The translations under genes and the position numbers were made by a program. This document shows, in pieces, positions 31,259-32,995 of a stretch of 32,995 bases of DNA. Under the pieces are notes generated by a model. That model did not search any database. It was not told the origin of the DNA and was given only the letters and a program-made list of their open reading frames with translations. Numbering within the stretch: the stretch's first letter is position 1; the number at the start of each line of letters is the position of its first letter. The stretch covers positions 1 through 32,995 of the forward strand of contig CASEIJ010000023.1 of the NCBI GenBank assembly GCA_949288035.1, written 5' to 3'. The stretch is from an uncultured Mycoplasmatota bacterium (GTDB lineage Bacteria > Bacillota_I > Bacilli_A > RF39 > UBA660).

Positions 31259-32629
31259 ATGGAAAAATTAACAATGGAAAAATTAGTAAATTACTGTAAA
31301 CAATATGGATTTATTTTTCAGGGAAGTGAAATTTATGGAGGACTTGCTAATACATGGGATTATGGACCATTAGGAGCACGTTTAAAGAATAATATTAAAG
31401 ATACATGGAGAAAAAGATTTATTCAAGAAAGAAAGAATGCATATGAAGTCGATGCAGCTATTTTAATGCATCCTAGAGTATGGGAAGCAAGTGGACATGT
31501 ATCTAGTTTCTCTGACCCATTAGTCGATTGTAAAGAGTGTAAAACACGTCATAGAGCAGATAATTTAATTGATGACTTCGATGAAAATGCTCATGCAGAT
31601 GGAATGACACAAGAAGAAATGTTACAATATATCAAAGAACATCATGTACCATGTCCAAAATGTGGAAAAAGTAACTTTACAGATATCAGACAATTTAATT
31701 TGATGTTCGAAACACAAAGAGGAGTTACAGAAGATGCGAAAAACACGATCTATTTACGTCCAGAAAATGCCCAAGGAGAATATGTTAACTTCTTAAATGT
31801 ACAACGTACTATGAGAGCAAAACTACCATTTAGTATTGGACAAATAGGAAAAGCATTTCGTAATGAAATAACCCCAGGTAACTTTACATTCCGTACCATA
31901 GAATTTGAACAAATGGAATATCAAACATTCTGTAAAGAAGGAATGGATAGTGACTTATATCAATATTTTAAAGAGTATGCGAAAAAATATTTCACTGACT
32001 TAGGATTACCAGAAGAAAAATTAAGATACCATGATCATGAGAAATTAGCCCATTATGCCAAAGAAGCATGTGATATAGAATATAAATTTAACTTTGGATG
32101 GGGAGAAATTAACGGAACACATAATCGTACGGATTATGATTTATCAAGACACCAAGAATATTCTGGAGTATCACAAGAATATCTAGATCCAGAAACAAAT
32201 CAAAAATATATCCCATATATTATTGAATCTACAGTAGGTTGTGATCGTTTAGTACTTGCATTATTAGATCAATGCTATGAAGAAGAAACATTAGAAAATG
32301 GCGAAACTAGAGAAGTTATGAAATTTAATCCAGCAATTGCTCCATATAAAGTTGCAGTACTTCCATTAAATAAAAAATATCACAAACAAAAAGCAGAAGA
32401 AGTATATGAATTATTCTCAAAATATTTTATGACAAGTTATGATGAAACAGCTTCTATTGGTAAACGTTATCGTAGACAAGATGCAATTGGTACACCATTT
32501 GCAGTAACAATAGATGATGAAACTTTAAATAATGGTACTGTTACAGTAAGAAATAGAGACACAATGGAACAAATCACACTAAAATTAGAAGAAGTAATTC
32601 CATATATTCAAAAACAAATCGTTTTTTAA
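31259..32629 (+). CDS. glyS: Glycyl-tRNA synthetase (dimeric type)
   Basis: Class II synthetase that charges tRNA-Gly, in the single-chain alpha2 form also found in mycoplasmas, Gram-positives, archaea and eukaryotes, not the GlyQ/GlyS tetramer of Bacillus. The 456-aa protein has QGSEIYGGLANTWDYGPLG at the start, a zinc-like insertion (CKECKT and CPKCGK), motif 2 with FRNEITPGNFTFRTIEFEQME, the GINGTHNRTDYDL-type Gly pocket (here WGEINGTHNRTDYDL), and motif 3 with ESTVGCDRLVLALL. The anticodon-binding domain closes the protein (APYKVAVLPL). GGAGG lies just before the ATG. Confidence 0.97.
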   Translation: MEKLTMEKLVNYCKQYGFIFQGSEIYGGLANTWDYGPLGARLKNNIKDTWRKRFIQERKNAYEVDAAILMHPRVWEASGHVSSFSDPLVDCKECKTRHRADNLIDDFDENAHADGMTQEEMLQYIKEHHVPCPKCGKSNFTDIRQFNLMFETQRGVTEDAKNTIYLRPENAQGEYVNFLNVQRTMRAKLPFSIGQIGKAFRNEITPGNFTFRTIEFEQMEYQTFCKEGMDSDLYQYFKEYAKKYFTDLGLPEEKLRYHDHEKLAHYAKEACDIEYKFNFGWGEINGTHNRTDYDLSRHQEYSGVSQEYLDPETNQKYIPYIIESTVGCDRLVLALLDQCYEEETLENGETREVMKFNPAIAPYKVAVLPLNKKYHKQKAEEVYELFSKYFMTSYDETASIGKRYRRQDAIGTPFAVTIDDETLNNGTVTVRNRDTMEQITLKLEEVIPYIQKQIVF

Positions 32630-32653
32630 CAATACAAAATGTATTGTTTTTTT
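32628..32653 (+). terminator. Terminator of glyS
   Basis: AACAATAC and GTATTGTT around an A-rich loop, then TTTTT. Confidence 0.87.
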
Positions 32654-32655
32654 CT

Positions 32656-32683
32656 TTGCAATAAGGATAAAATATGATATATT
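32656..32683 (+). promoter_or_regulatory. Promoter of the right-edge leader
   Basis: TTGCAA (32656-32661), a 16-nt spacer ending in TGA, then TATATT (32678-32683). Transcription would begin near 32690. Confidence 0.6.
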
Positions 32684-32689
32684 AGGTAT

Positions 32690-32842
32690 AGTAAGAGAAT
32701 CGAGAGGTGTAGTAAATGAACGAGATTCAAGTTAACTATAAGCTACCATGGGGAGGGGGTAGTACTTTAACCCTTATAATTCAAGGTCTTGCTAAGTCTT
32801 TTCACATAAAAAAAGTTGTTTTCGTGGTGGAAACAACTTTTT
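32690..32842 (+). promoter_or_regulatory. Candidate structured leader RNA ending in an attenuator hairpin
   Basis: Between the promoter and the next gene lies sequence more GC-rich than the neighbouring genes, with nested pairings: AACTATAAG with CTTATAATT (one mismatch) enclosing CTACC with GGTAG. It ends in the strong hairpin AAAAAGTTGTTT-9 nt-AAACAACTTTTT (32810-32842). This is the layout of an attenuated leader or riboswitch. I do not recognise a known class. A 64-codon ORF runs through the same bases and is listed separately. Confidence 0.4.
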
Positions 32843-32910
32843 CTCGTGGTCATTTCCTAGATCCTCCTACGCAAGTATTTACAACTAGAAAGGAAGATGA
32901 ATGGAGATGA
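32716..32910 (+). CDS. Doubtful small ORF (64 aa) within the leader
   Basis: The ORF has a GAGAGGTG site and an ATG, and its TGA overlaps a downstream ATG (ATGA), which favours a real coupled gene. Against it: codon use is unlike the rest of the window (several GGG, GTG, AAC, CTA and CCT codons), the product (starting MNEIQVNYKLPWGGG) has no recognised pattern, and a perfect 12-bp terminator-like hairpin lies in its middle. It could be a leader peptide whose translation controls the hairpin, or chance reading through a structured RNA. Confidence 0.3.
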   Translation: MNEIQVNYKLPWGGGSTLTLIIQGLAKSFHIKKVVFVVETTFSRGHFLDPPTQVFTTRKEDEWR

Positions 32911-32995
32911 GAAGAGCTATGAAAAAAAGAAAACAGTATTTATTAATAGGATTGATTGTGATTTGTGTATTTCTTATGTTAGGTTTAGGTTATGC
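32907..32995 (+). CDS. N-terminus of a membrane or exported protein (cut by window edge)
   Basis: About 30 codons are visible. Reading from the ATG at 32907 gives MRRAMKKRKQ followed by a strong hydrophobic helix (LLIGLIVICVFLMLGLGYA), a signal peptide or membrane anchor. A second ATG at 32919 is also possible. The end LGLGYA resembles the signal regions of exported Gram-positive surface proteins, but the rest is outside the window and no family can be named. It follows the structured leader at 32690-32842, which may control it. Confidence 0.6.
   Translation, partial: MRRAMKKRKQYLLIGLIVICVFLMLGLGY

Noticed and set aside
32716-32910. Insertion sequence or mobile-element remnant at the right edge, suggested by its different base composition
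   Set aside because: No terminal inverted repeats, target duplication or transposase-like residues can be seen; the hairpin fits an attenuator better.
1-32995. CRISPR arrays, tRNA or rRNA genes, phage or transposase genes
   Set aside because: No direct-repeat arrays, cloverleaf-like sequences or recognised mobile-element proteins were found on reading both strands.

Overview
The window is AT-rich DNA from a low-GC Gram-positive bacterium. TGA is used as a normal stop, so this is not the Mycoplasma code. Three aminoacyl-tRNA synthetase genes are preceded by T-box leaders. Wall enzymes, sortases, a MurT/GatD-like pair and the conserved yqfC-yqfD ... ybeY-dgkA-cdd-era-yqzL-recO-glyS gene order point to the Bacilli/Erysipelotrichia side of the Firmicutes, probably an uncultured gut or host-associated lineage. 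This placement is inference. yqfC and yqfD are sporulation-associated families, so the genome may keep a sporulation programme.

Layout. 1-1005: a DUF1653 gene and the 5' part of serS on the minus strand, under a Ser T-box leader whose promoter lies back to back with that of mutM. 1006-5717: mutM, two M15 (VanY-like) peptidases, a cation-diffusion-facilitator transporter, and an S11 D-Ala-D-Ala carboxypeptidase. 5783-12802: an accessory surface locus with two small membrane proteins, a thioester-domain adhesin, a sortase, a five-helix membrane protein, a second multi-domain thioester adhesin and a second sortase. 12866-16975: three proteins of unknown function (two of them small or membrane-associated) and recD2. 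17046-17791: two prepilin-like proteins. 17820-21544: Phe T-box, pheS and pheT. 21626-22684: a small unknown protein, a SPOUT methyltransferase and a small interrupted gene. 22706-24782 (minus): a MurT/GatD-like pair. 24883-30344: the long yqfC-to-recO cluster with a VanZ-like gene and two tandem dgkA genes. 30466-32629: an unknown protein, then Gly T-box and glyS. 32656-32995: a promoter, a structured leader or small ORF, and the start of a membrane or exported protein cut by the window edge.

How the genes work together. Much of the window serves the Gram-positive envelope: peptide trimming (M15, S11), possible amidation of lipid II (MurT/GatD), undecaprenol/lipid phosphorylation (DgkA), and covalent display of adhesins by sortases. 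The rest is core translation and repair: three tRNA synthetases under tRNA-sensing leaders, Era/YbeY in ribosome maturation, and RecO, RecD2 and MutM in DNA repair.

The points most worth a second look are: (i) the GatD-like protein, which has Thr and Ile where the catalytic Cys and His should be; (ii) the first sortase, which has Gln in place of the catalytic Arg, and whose 5' end contains a terminator-like hairpin; (iii) the Gly T-box, whose apparent terminator stem encloses the antiterminator; and (iv) the structured leader at the right edge.
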